DNA of 64,000 bases from Agaricus subrufescens (lineage: Eukaryota > Basidiomycota > Agaricomycetes > Agaricales > Agaricaceae): the NCBI GenBank assembly GCA_029945375.1, contig CM057057.1, positions 3,844,001 through 3,908,000 of the forward strand. The letters run 5' to 3'. A program made the position numbers and the translations under genes. The stretch's first letter is position 1, and the number at the start of each line of letters is the position of its first letter. Positions 27,901 to 38,781 of this stretch are shown piece after piece. The notes under the pieces are model-generated. The model was given only the letters and a program-made list of their open reading frames with translations, did no database searches and had not been told where the DNA came from.

Positions 27901-29516
27901 GTTCTACTGTAGAGGCAGCAGACTTTGCCCGAATTTGGTCATAATATGCACGATTGGGGGTAGTTCTTGTGCGTGATAAGCCTCGCGATGGCTGACCGTT
28001 GGTTGGAAGTGGAGATGTCACCGCTCTACCGAGGGGAGGTGCCCGGTCAGGCATGATGGTCTGATCTTCATCCTCCGGAGAAGGTTCAGCGCAGGTTCCT
28101 GGGTGGGTGAAGTTTGGCTCAGAATCAGAAACATCGTCGGCATCGGTGGAGTCGGCCTCTGTGTCGCTCCGGTTGGCGGAAAGCTGGGGAAGCATGGGAG
28201 TCGAAGGAGGATAGATGGGGGTCATGGGAATTTTGGCAAGTAAGGGCTCGACTAAGGCTTTCCAAGGGCCTTGGAAAGGATTGTGATCGATGCAGAGGGT
28301 CTGTAGAGCAGGGAGCATGCAGAGCCAACCAGGTAAAGCGTGGAACTTGTTGCGTCGGATACTGATAGTATGGAGCTTGTCAAGGTCAACCATAGTATCT
28401 GGTAGGGTTGTGATGCCAGTGGAGTCAGCAATGAGGACACGAAGATTGACAAGATCGGCAAGGAAAACGGGCAAAACTCGGAGCGGATTCGAGGCAACAT
28501 TGAGCTCCTCTAAATGTGTACAGTGAGCGAGGACCGTAGGCAGGGCACCCAGAAAGTTGGTGGAGATATCTAGAGCGAGGAGGCTGTGGCATATTTGGGG
28601 AAGGGTGTTGGTGAGAAAGGAAGGAACAGCATTCGGTGTTGGGGAAGAGCCAATGAGCAGATGAGTTGTACCTGGCGGAGGGACATGAATGGGATGTGGG
28701 GTAAGGGACGAGGAAGGATAAGGACGTACCGGGCTGGACTTGTAACTGCACAACTGGGGTAGTATCCGCCTGAACGATGAGCCCTCGACCTTCGTCGGCT
28801 ATCACGGCAGCAGAGGTACGCTCTTCGTGGTCGAGTATGGGGTCACGATCGTCGACGAGGGGCTGATCATCATCCGTCTCGTCTTCGCTAAGTCCGACTT
28901 CGTCTTTTTCGTCCACGATCCAAGCAAGGTCGTAGCTGAGTTTTTCCTTGACGTTGGGGGAATTGGTTTCGTGGCCATGGCCCGAGCTGTTGTTGCCGAG
29001 AGACGAAGAACGGGAGCGGACGCTGGAGGAATACGACTCGGACCATCGACCGTGTTCGGGGTGCTGCTTGCCTGGAGATGGACGGGCGGGTGGCAACGGC
29101 TTTGCGAGGATGTGGGAGAGGGCATCGTGGGCAAGGGGGACGGAGTCGTCGTCGTCGGCAGAGGCGACGTGGATGAAGCTGTAGTCGGGCGAAGGGCCGG
29201 AGGTGGTGTAGGCGGAGGAGCGGGTGGAGGAAGATCCGGCGGACGAGAGGGCGGGGGGCGAGGGGTGGAGATGGGGGGGCTGGCGCGGGAGGTAGTCTGG
29301 GGGCATGGTGGGGGGGCGGGAGGAGGGCATGGCGGATGGCAAGTAGGTTATGAGGGGAGAGGGCTGGGCACGTGCGGGGGCCTGGCTGGGTGGCTCAGGA
29401 GAGGAAGCGGGCGGGCCATCTGCGCGGCCAGTCAGCCCTCCGCCCTCGCTGGCCCCGCCGCCCTCGCCGTCGCTCGAGCTCGACCACGATATGTACGACT
29501 CGCGCTCGCGTCCCAT
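24926..29516 (-). CDS. LRR-RhoGEF (leucine-rich repeats plus DH-PH) protein
   Basis: Large regulator, about 1,370 residues, predicted to activate a Rho-family GTPase. The first exon (start 29516, MGRERESYISWSSSSDGEGG) is a disordered Ser/Pro/acidic region. After the first intron come about five leucine-rich repeats: LLALDISTNFLGALPTVL, LEELNVASNPLRVLPVFL, LRVLIADSTGITTLPDTM, LHTISIRRNKFHALPGWL. A long disordered middle with many SP/TP sites follows. The DH domain starts at the junction KEILL-TERTYVKGLQGLVD near 26450-26400, with FSFHSESFLPALE and the conserved last helix LNLEGYLLLPVQRIPRYRLL. A PH-like domain follows: LIMDGPLLLTRVV, CNDLLVLCRDPSE, VDLWAVLRM, ending ALNWYRGELVRC at 24926. Substrate GTPase (Cdc42, Rho1) unknown. 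Confidence 0.87.
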
Positions 29517-29618
29517 CCCTGCTCACCCGGTCGTCGTCGTGGTCGTGTTCAACCACCCATCAAACATGTCACGCCCTTATTAGTATACTCAATTTTTAAA
29601 AGACCCGTCTCTATTCGA

Positions 29619-31096
29619 TCAAAAATCATACAGATCAGGCCGATCCGACCGAAACGCGACTGCTTTCTTTTTCTTTTTCGGCTGCCCTCCCGCCTTCTCC
29701 TCTCCGCCCACCGCTATGTGTTCCACCCCGACGCGGCTCCTCGCCCCCCGCGTCGCCTCCACCGGCACAGCTGGCGTCGTCCGCCTCTCCGACACCCCTC
29801 CCTCCAGGTCGAGATGCAGTGTTTCAATCACCAGCCGCTTCCTCGTGCACTTGAACGCCAGGTTGTTTTCGCCGCCCCCGCCCGAGGCCGACGTCGTTGC
29901 AGAGAGCCCTCGGAGACTGGAGCATCGGTCACTCGGAGCGACCAGCATGTGGGGCTTGGGAACGGTTTCAATACGGACTATCCCATGGTGAGAAGGAAAC
30001 GTTCTCGAAAGCGCTGGATCAGCTATGAAGTGATTCCCGAGTCCGTCAAAAGTCAAATACCAGCCAGCAACCATCAGCGACCGACCTGAAAACGCTTCGA
30101 GAGAGACGGCTGCATCCGTGAGCCAGCCAAGTCTCTGTCGCCATCCTGCGCCACCCCATGCTTCTGTGGAGATGTGCGGCGGCAGGCCCACGGACGCACA
30201 GGCGGTTGGATGCCTCCGTAGCCCCGACCGGAGAGAATATAGGAAGTATGACAGGTCCTATTCAACATTATTATTCCAACAAGGCACAAATTAGGCTTCT
30301 CATCACCTCGCTCGTGACCCTGCCCCAGAACGGGGAACCCAGCGTCGGTATGCAGATTCTGATAGGAGATCCCGCTGCTTCCTGCGATACCAGCATGTCG
30401 AAAAGCTTGCAAAGAACCTCGCTCGTAGAACGTTTTTCTGTTCCAGATGCCACTTCTAAATAGATTAAATTACCCGCTCGTAGTGCTGCTTCAATAACAG
30501 AGCCTGGAACCCGTATAGATAGGTCCAAGGTGTGGCAGTAATCATCAGAAGACCTGTGTGAAATGAATGTCCCATGCGCTCAGCTACTCCTTGCTCGAAA
30601 CCAGAGGCGAGACAGCATACGCGGACATGGGTTCTACCGACGTCTGGAACTGCTTCATCTGCTCATACCGCCATGCTATTTTGATTTCCTGGTCATGATC
30701 TTTTGTCTGCTCACCCTCAGCATCACTATCAGCACCGTGTCCGCTTCTATCTCCACCGCTACCTCTCAAACCGGCCGTCGAAGAGTTATTCTGGTACCAC
30801 ATGAGGTCTCGGACAAAGTTCCCGGGATCACTGTCAACGACCACCACGCGATGCCCAGACGCGAGCCCTTCGGCAACAAAGTATTTCTGCACAAGAGAAC
30901 CATAGGACGAGTGTAAATCAGGGGCCAAGATCAGCATGCTACACGACAAGGGCAATCCCCCTCCCAAAACGTCATCCAGAGAAGGTATCCCCGTCGAAGT
31001 GATGGTAGTGGAAGGCGAAGTGGGACATGGCCGAGTGCCCGGATAGGAGGGAAGCGTCTGTGATTTTGCTGAGCCTTTTCTTTTGAAAGAGGACAT
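29619..31096 (-). CDS. ELP4: Elongator complex protein 4 (Elp4/PAXNEB)
   Basis: RecA-like ATPase-fold subunit of the Elp4-5-6 ring of Elongator, which supports wobble-uridine tRNA modification. Starts at 31096, MSSFKRKGSAKSQTLPSYPG, then GTRPCPTSPSTTITSTGIPS and LDDVLGGGLPLSCSMLILA, the family signature. YGSLVQKYFVAEGLASGHRV and VVVDSDPGNFVRDL follow, with EIKIAWRYEQMKQFQ, the conserved WRY motif. Middle exons give LDLSIRVPGSVIEAALRAGN, RICIPTLGSPFWG and EVMRSLICALL. The last exon has GWLTDAAVSLEAFSG and CTRKRLVIETLHLDLEGGVS, and ends in a basic KKKKK and DRPDLYDF tail at 29619. The stretch TKDHDQE before WRY is an acidic insertion. Starts 81 bp from IMP1 on the other strand. Confidence 0.93.
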
Positions 31097-31177
31097 GGCC
31101 GAAGATAAGATGCGCGTGCTGGATTGATCGCTTTCCCACAATCACTCGTGAATGCGACTCTACGCCGACGCGCCTCG

Positions 31178-31864
31178 ATGCCCAAATTTCCACGTTTGAA
31201 CTCCATTTGGTGGGCATGGAAAGGCGGAGCCAAACGCTTCGGCATGTTCTGCCTTCATGTGAGTATCTCCTCTGCCACCACTCGCAGACAAAGCTTAAAT
31301 CTTCCAGGGCGTGAACATAGCTTGTGCTGTACATCTATGCGCGCAATTGGTGGGACGAGTCTCCGTCGTCAGTTATCTATCTCACTCCACCACGCCTGCC
31401 CTCACTCCTAGGCCTTTCTAGATGGAAGGACCCTCCATGATCCCAACACTTGGTGTATCCGGCGAATTCGTCCTTGAAGACCGCCTCACGCCTCGACTCT
31501 TTCCGTACAACATCCAAAGGGGAGACCTCGTCGTATTAAAAAGCCCCATCATGCCAGAACGTATAGTATGCAAACGCGTTCTGGGGCTGCCCGGTGACAT
31601 CGTCTGCGTTGATCCCACCGGCGAATATGCGCCCTCCACGGAACACCTTGTCGTACCCAAGGGACACATGTGGATAAGCGGCGATAATGCCCCATTTTCT
31701 CGCGATTCGCGACTTTATGGGCCTGTCTCGATGTCGTTGATCCAATCTAAATTGCTTTTACGCGTGAGTTTTGCCAACCTATCTTGACATCCGGCGCTCT
31801 GAACTCTTCCAAGATATATCCCAACTTTACAATATTCAAGAACCCCCTGACGTATATAGATTAA
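31178..31864 (+). CDS. IMP1: mitochondrial inner membrane protease subunit 1 (Imp1)
   Basis: Signal-peptidase-like serine/lysine protease that matures proteins sorted to the intermembrane space. Exon 1 begins MPKFPRLNSIWWAWKGGAKR at 31178; later short exons give a hydrophobic segment (GVNIACAVHLCAQLVGRVSV). The catalytic Ser is in MEGPSMIPTL and the catalytic Lys in RIVCKRVLGLPGDIVCVDP, both intact, as are GDLVVLKSP and MWISGDNAPFSRDSRLYGPV. A last intron (donor after LLLR near 31763) joins IYPNFTIFKNPLTYID, stop 31862-31864; without it the frame would end FANLS at 31787. The spliced form fits the family better. Convergent with the TTC1-like gene, 50 bp between stops. Confidence 0.9.
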
Positions 31865-31913
31865 TAGCATTATTCAATCCAAAGTAATGTAAAGCACAAG
31901 TCGCATCACAGGT

Positions 31914-32902
31914 CTATCGTTGGAAATTCATAGAATAACCTCCCTGTCCATTCGGTTCAAACTTGAAATTATCCGTTGACAGGCCGAAATTCCCTGGATA
32001 CCAGTTAGCATGCCTCTCTTGATAACACCCCGAATGCATACCCAATAAGCTATTGCCCAATGTTTTGAGCTTGCCCATCATTTCGGCAGTTTCTTTCTTC
32101 TGCGCCACTTCCAACCTCGGCTTCAGTTTCCGTAGCTTTGTCTCCACCTCTTGCGTCTCCCGACCGGGAGGTAATAACTTGAGTAGAGCATTGTAGTCTA
32201 TCAATCTCATTGTCAGCTCAAGGCATTGTGGCCCGTAACAGAGATAAGTACCTTCTTGTGCAGATGTCAAAGATGACCACGTTTCCAACTTTTCATTCGA
32301 AGCCGCCCGTCTTTGCAGTGCTTTCACGTAGTTTGGATCATCAGCCAACGCTATTAGGGTGTGTCGTTAGGTTGTCATGAATCTGTTGGAAGATAAACAC
32401 AAACCTCTGGTGCATGCTTCAACAGCTTTCTTGTGCTCTCCCTCTCGAACCAGTTAGTCGATGGCTCCCAAAAGATACCAAGATCTAAAACTCACTAACT
32501 TCACATAGCATGCCCCTACGTTGGCATTCAGAATTGACCTGAGACTTGCACATGTTTTCTCAGTCTCTGGGTCAAAGTTTTCTGGAGTAGGTTCTAGTGT
32601 CACATCTCTAACAGGTTGAGTCGGTTCGTCATCTTCCGTCTCTGAAGCCTCTTGAGATCGCGTGTCATCGAGTGTTATAGTAGCTTTCGGAATGAAAGTA
32701 ATAGCAGATTCATAAGCCGATAGTGCCTCTTCCCATTCGCCGTTCCGAAAAGAATTGTTTCCCTCCGTCTTTCGTGTATTTGCTTCCCGTATCCGTTCCT
32801 ATATCCTCGTTGATATGGCACGAGTTATGTGGTTTAGTAACTTACTTCGATGGATAGTGACTCGGCTTGAAGTTTTACTTGAACCGGAGCACCACTTGTC
32901 AT
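31914..32902 (-). CDS. TTC1-like tetratricopeptide repeat protein
   Basis: Small TPR protein resembling animal TTC1, an adaptor/co-chaperone. The last exons carry DDPNYVKALQRRAASNEKLE (third TPR), DYNALLKLLP, TKLRKLKPRLEVAQKKETAE, and MMGKLKTLGNSLLG. The C-terminal signature NFGLSTDNFKFEPNGQGGYS, MNFQR-stop closely matches the LGN/FGLSTENF end of TTC1. Upstream exons read EANTRKTEGNNSFRNGEWEE (first TPR, ALSAYESAI), an acidic SQEASETEDDEPTQP, and LRSILNANVGACYVK (second TPR). The chosen start at 32902 yields MTSGAPVQVKLQAESLSIE; a further upstream exon is possible because the frame remains open. Four or more introns. Confidence 0.82.
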
Positions 32903-33142
32903 GGTAGAGAGGTGTGCGTACCACGCACGGCATTGATCAAGAATTACTAAACATTGTGATCACTCCATAATTATATCGGCTCAACCCAGAACCAGTAATA
33001 AAAACTGACAGGCAACGGCCCGCACCCGTGTCTGTCTCTCGCGCTAATTCGATATCTGGGAGGATCAGCGAGACCCTGAGATATCCAAATCATTGGATCG
33101 GCTGAGTGACGACGCTCTGCGGCTTGCCTTCTGCTCGTAGCA

Positions 33143-33148
33143 TATATA
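33143..33148 (+). promoter_or_regulatory. TATA box of the SDR gene
   Basis: TATATA about 50 nt upstream of the start codon at 33197 in the short divergent region shared with the TTC1-like gene. Confidence 0.4.
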
Positions 33149-33196
33149 CCACCCGAGTATACTTTTCCTCATACACACACAAACAGATCACGCAAA

Positions 33197-34256
33197 ATGC
33201 CCGGGATCGAAGAAAGCAAATGCATTTTAGTCACTGGCGCCACCGCAGGAATTGGTCGAGCTCTGGCTTTGAGCTTGGCAAAGCTACCTTCTAAACCTCA
33301 AGTCATCGCTGCAGGGAGACGACTGGACAGGCTTGATGAACTCCGGAAAGAGGGTCTGGAGACTGTCTCTCTTAACTTGGACACTGACACTCTTACATTG
33401 AAAAAGTCCGTGGATTCCATCCTCGAGAAATACCCTCAGGTATGAAATTCTGTTCGATTACAACCGCTTATCTGATTAATATTTCACATCCAGCTCGATG
33501 CGGTAATTCTGAATGCTGGCGTGCAGTATGAATTTGACTTTAAGAAGGAGGTGGACGTCAACAGTAAGTCAGCTTTATTATAAGTCAACCTGGCATCTAA
33601 CCTGATGCCAATGTCAGAACTGTTATCTGAAGTAAACATCAATTACACCTCTGTTCTAACGATAATCACCTACCTCGTCCCCCATTTCCTGAAACACTCG
33701 GTATGTTTCAATCGTTGCCAGGTTCATTGAGAGTCTTATACCGTTTCGAAGGGTCCCTCGTTCATAATCCCTGTCACCGCGGGTTTGGGTATCGTCCCTG
33801 CTGTATGGGTCCCCGGTTATTGTGCCTCAAAAGCCGCGATTCATTCCTTTACCACGAGTCTACGAGTTCAATTAAAGGACACTAATGTCCGCGTTCTAGA
33901 AATAATTCCACCGTAAATCATCCATCATCAAAAAACTTTTTTTCTTTTCAATACTCATTAATTAATGCACTATTTCAGGCTTGTCGAATCGGAGCTACAT
34001 GACGGTTAGTTGATATTAATCTATTTTTTTTTACACTTTTCATTCATAAATTTTATTTTTGGCAGATGCCGGTACTACAGACAAGCTCACACATATTTGG
34101 ATGCCTCTTGATCAATACGTCGAATTGACAATGCAAGGATTGAAGAATGGGGATACTATCATAAGCACGGGAGGATCCCTTAACTGGTACGAAAAGTTCG
34201 AGAAGGAAAAGGATAGCACTATAGCCTTGTTAAAGGAAGGGAGGGATAAGTGGTGA
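33197..34256 (+). CDS. short-chain dehydrogenase/reductase (DltE-like SDR)
   Basis: NAD(P)-dependent oxidoreductase with a Rossmann fold. Exon 1 begins MPGIEESKCILVTGATAGIG, giving the TGxxxGIG cofactor motif, and continues IAAGRRLDRLDELRKEGLET. After the first intron come LDAVILNAGVQYEF (NAG motif), VNINYTSVLTIITYLVPHFL and TVSKGPSFIIPVTAGLGIVP. The catalytic YxxxK is in VPGYCASKAAIHSFTTSL, and VRVLEIIPP then LVESELHD follow. The final exon ends KEGRDKW at 34256. Six introns, one leaving an exon of about 20 nt (LVESELHD), which is unusual. The basic AGRR after beta-2 suggests NADP(H) preference. Substrate is unknown. Confidence 0.88.
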
Positions 34257-35325
34257 AAACCATATCAGTAGGGTACTGTGATCCTCATTGATCCTTTGTT
34301 AATTTATCACTTTAATCACCAATATGCACGGAACTGACTTACCGCTATTACCGGGAATACGGTGCTCCCTGTGTCACCTAATCGAAGGCCTTCGGAGTGA
34401 ATGATGGCTCCGAAAGGAAGTTCATGCTAACAAGGCTACACGGCTAAATACCTTTGCCCGCGAATTCCCTACAAAATCCAGTGAAACGATGATTGAGCAT
34501 TACTGTTCTCTATGCGGAAATCCAGACGTACTTTTTTTTATAGGCATATGGTGTGCTTGTGTTCGTAGCAGGAGAGATCGCAAGAAGGGAACAACGCTAG
34601 AAATCGAAAGCTCAAAAATTCCAAGCTACTGGGAGAAGTCCGTGGGCTCGCAGGGTCACCGAATTTTTTGACAACTGTCTCATGGGACGGCTATCTATCC
34701 AGGTCCCAAGTTCCTAATTATAGCACTTCAAAAGCGGAGATCCTTTCCTTGTCGTTTACCCTTTATGTTAATTTATACATAGCTGGTTAGGACAAGTGTC
34801 AATGTTCCCGAAGTTGAGCTTCCGACGGTATGTGTATCCAAGCTGATTGACACTTCTGTTGATGATGTTGTTCCTTTACTGTGGGGTGTCATGATTTTCA
34901 CTGCCCGTCATCGCTTTAACCTTCTGAATATAGACCTCATCGGATGACGACAAGGAACCGCTATGTTTTTCGGCGTTTTGCTGGTTGATCTCGGTCACGG
35001 TGTATGAACTTGTCGACGGTTGCTGGTGGAAAAGATATGAATGTGATTGTTTCCCGGTCGCGGAACATAGGTCCAGCGAACAGTTCCGTGGTTGGCATGC
35101 AAGCGCCCACATTTTTCAGATAGGAGTTGAACGTTGATGTGTAGATGCCAGGTACAGTACTCGAGTTCTGTCGCAAAGTACACTGGCAGGGAACCGTAAT
35201 TAGGATACTCGGTCTGATACGATCAATTCAATATATCAAGTATCCCCATCTGGACGACCCACAAAAATTGATCGAGTCACTACCGACAGAAGGTCCTTAT
35301 AACCATCTCTACCACACTTTTCAAA
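34257..35325. other. about 1 kb without a supported gene
   Basis: Region between the SDR and LYS1. Minus-strand frames at 34876-35183 exist but show no recognisable domain or clear splice model. A 12-bp perfect palindrome CGAAGGCCTTCG lies near 34383-34394. The right end must contain the LYS1 promoter. Confidence 0.55.
35274..35279 (+). promoter_or_regulatory. Gcn4/cross-pathway-control core upstream of LYS1
   Basis: GAGTCA (TGACTC on the other strand) lies 47 nt before the LYS1 start codon. TGACTC is the core bound by Gcn4/CpcA factors that control fungal amino acid biosynthesis genes. Context fits, but a hexamer alone is weak evidence. Confidence 0.35.
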
Positions 35326-36606
<1,281 letters not shown>

Positions 36607-36709
36607 TTGTAGTGGTACACCAGATACTATTAGCTTACCATCTCCTACATCCCTCTTCTTTTCTTTTCCGTGGCTGGCCACTTTTCTCTCTCGCTCTACT
36701 TTTTCGTCC

Positions 36710-38022
36710 ATGGCTTGTTCTACAGTTCCCGCGATCCACATCTCCCCAGCTCCCCCGCAAGTACACATCCCGGAGCCCTACTCTCCTTTCCACCATTTTT
36801 CCTTCCCAGAACCACAAATCGACACTTTTAGACCCACCCACCTCACTCCCCCTCCCGTCCATGCATCCTTCCGCAAGCATCTCTCGCCCCTGTGTCCTCC
36901 GGACACTCCTGTCACAAACAAGGGCCTCGAGAGGCAGAGGTTCGAGGCACTTTTGAAGGCCTCCAAGGAGAGGAATGCCCTCGTGGGTGCCAAAAAGGCT
37001 GTTGACCTTCGCAAAGAGATTGCACACAAGGCACACCAAAGCAAGATCGGTATGTTGTTCATGCATCGTGCCTTCCTGCAGTCGCTCAATCCCCAAATCT
37101 AGTTGAGCGCCGCGCTCTTTTCCTCTCCAAAGTCAACGCACCCCCCTCTCCGACTGCCACAATAACCCCCAAGACGCCGCCAGATTCCCCAGCTGTCTTC
37201 CATTATACACTCCCCTCTCCAGGGCTTGTATCCCCACTTGCCTTATTTGACTCACTCCATGACAATAACAATACTGCCGAATTCGGATGTGACATGTGGG
37301 TCGAACAAGTTGACTTCCGTCTTCCCGATGACAATAAGAAGCAAATATTGTTCCGGGGTGCTAGTCTCCCCAGGGAAAGTAAGGCAACTCAAGTGTTGCC
37401 GTCTTTGGACCAAATCTCCGCCCGTTTGAAGACCTTGGCTTCTGCGCGTTCGACTTCGATCGTTGACGGGTTGCGCCCACCCAAAACTGTAAAATCAGCT
37501 CAGCCGGCATCTTCAAATGGGCCCTCTACCATTGAAGTTGGTCGACTCAGGATGCCCATTCGCCCATCTAAATCCCCACCCACCGTGCCTTCTGTATCTC
37601 CTCCGGTCCATTCCAACCGAGCTTCCACTCAGCTGAAGCCCGCCGCTATTTCAGTCGTCCTGGACTTGCACGATAATGCCATGGTCACGTCGTCTCCCAC
37701 TCTACTTACGGAATCTAACTTGAAAATGCTTGACGCAAGAGAACGTAAAGCCCATAACATGCTTTCGACTATCCGCAGGCGGACGCTGTCCACTCCCCAA
37801 CCGGTGGCGCCACCTGCGCTTGTTAATACAACCACGCGGCAATCGTTGACCAGGAATGCGGCGAAGAGGACAACACTCTTCCCAATATCCGAGGAAGTTA
37901 TGCAGTTGGACCTGGATTCTAGAAAGTCACAGTGGAAGCGGCATAGTGCTCCAGCTGATCTGATACCGAGAGAGCGCACCGGATTTGAAAAGCCAGTGTT
38001 CGCTTATCCGGGCGCATTTTGA
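36710..38022 (+). CDS. Pro/Ser-rich protein of unknown function
   Basis: Two-exon gene of about 420 residues; the intron (about 37051-37101) joins HQSKI to VERRALFLSKVNAPPSP. The protein starts MACSTVPAIHISPAPPQVHI. A charged helical segment near residues 70-110 (LERQRFEALLKASKERNALV, DLRKEIAHKAHQSKI) is the only likely ordered part; it resembles a short coiled coil. SP/TP-rich stretches follow, then FGCDMWVEQVDFRLPD, ISARLKTLASA, ISVVLDLHDNAMVTSSPTLL and LDARERKAHNMLSTIRRRT. No named domain, signal or membrane segment. Codon use and the clean intron support a real gene; function unknown, perhaps regulatory. Confidence 0.75.
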
Positions 38023-38781
38023 AACCCCTTCCCAACTATCGTTTCCGTCTTTCTTTTTTTGTGTCAAGTGTTAAGGGTCCGGTGGCACTCTCATTTCGAA
38101 CTTGTAATTGACGCACCTGGACATGGTTCTCTTTTCTTTTTCTTCTTTTTTTCGTTGCACAATGAGCAACATATCTTCTCATTCGTTTCTTGCTCAATGT
38201 ACCTTTACACTTTTGTGTACCTTTTCTATTCTTTCACACCATTATCTTTTCCTACCATCTTCACCCCCATCCTAATTGTCGGTTTCCGACACCGCGTTTC
38301 CCTTCTGTCTTGGTTTTCCTATGTAGTGTTCCCTTTTTTTGTGTGTGTTTTGCTGTTCCCCAACCTGAGAAAGGTGTTATTCACTGATCAGCTCCCGCTC
38401 GTCTTCACATTAGCGGCCGCAGCAGTGTTTTCCGGTGTTTCCAAGAGGGCTGTGCCTGTCTGTATACTGTAATGACATTCGTAAAAAAAAAAATATGCCT
38501 TGTGACGAGAATATAATCTCGATTGAATGAAAACTTCGATCACTAGAAAGTAAAGAAACGGCTGATTTATTAAGCAGGTGAATCACACTTGCACTCTAGA
38601 ATGTACTGTAAACGCAAACAACATTTCAAAAACTCAAGAAATACGACACCAAAACAGATCAAGGACGGAAACATTGAAAACTAGAAAGCATTGTGAGCAC
38701 TGTTCGGTATATGAGAGCGTCTTGTCTACAATATCTCAAAAAAAAAAAAGGATGCCAAGCCCTGACCGAACACCCTGAAGT
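38023..38781. other. intergenic region (convergent 3' flanks)
   Basis: About 760 bp, T-rich for the first 350 bp then A-rich, between convergent genes. Poly-A runs near 38482 and 38738. No gene seen. Confidence 0.6.

Noticed and set aside
28827..30089. 420-residue plus-strand frame opposite the RhoGEF first exon
   Set aside because: Gly/Arg-rich antisense shadow of the Ser/Pro-rich exon; no domain.
34876..35183. Minus-strand frames upstream of LYS1
   Set aside because: Three overlapping frames, none with a recognisable domain or convincing splice structure.
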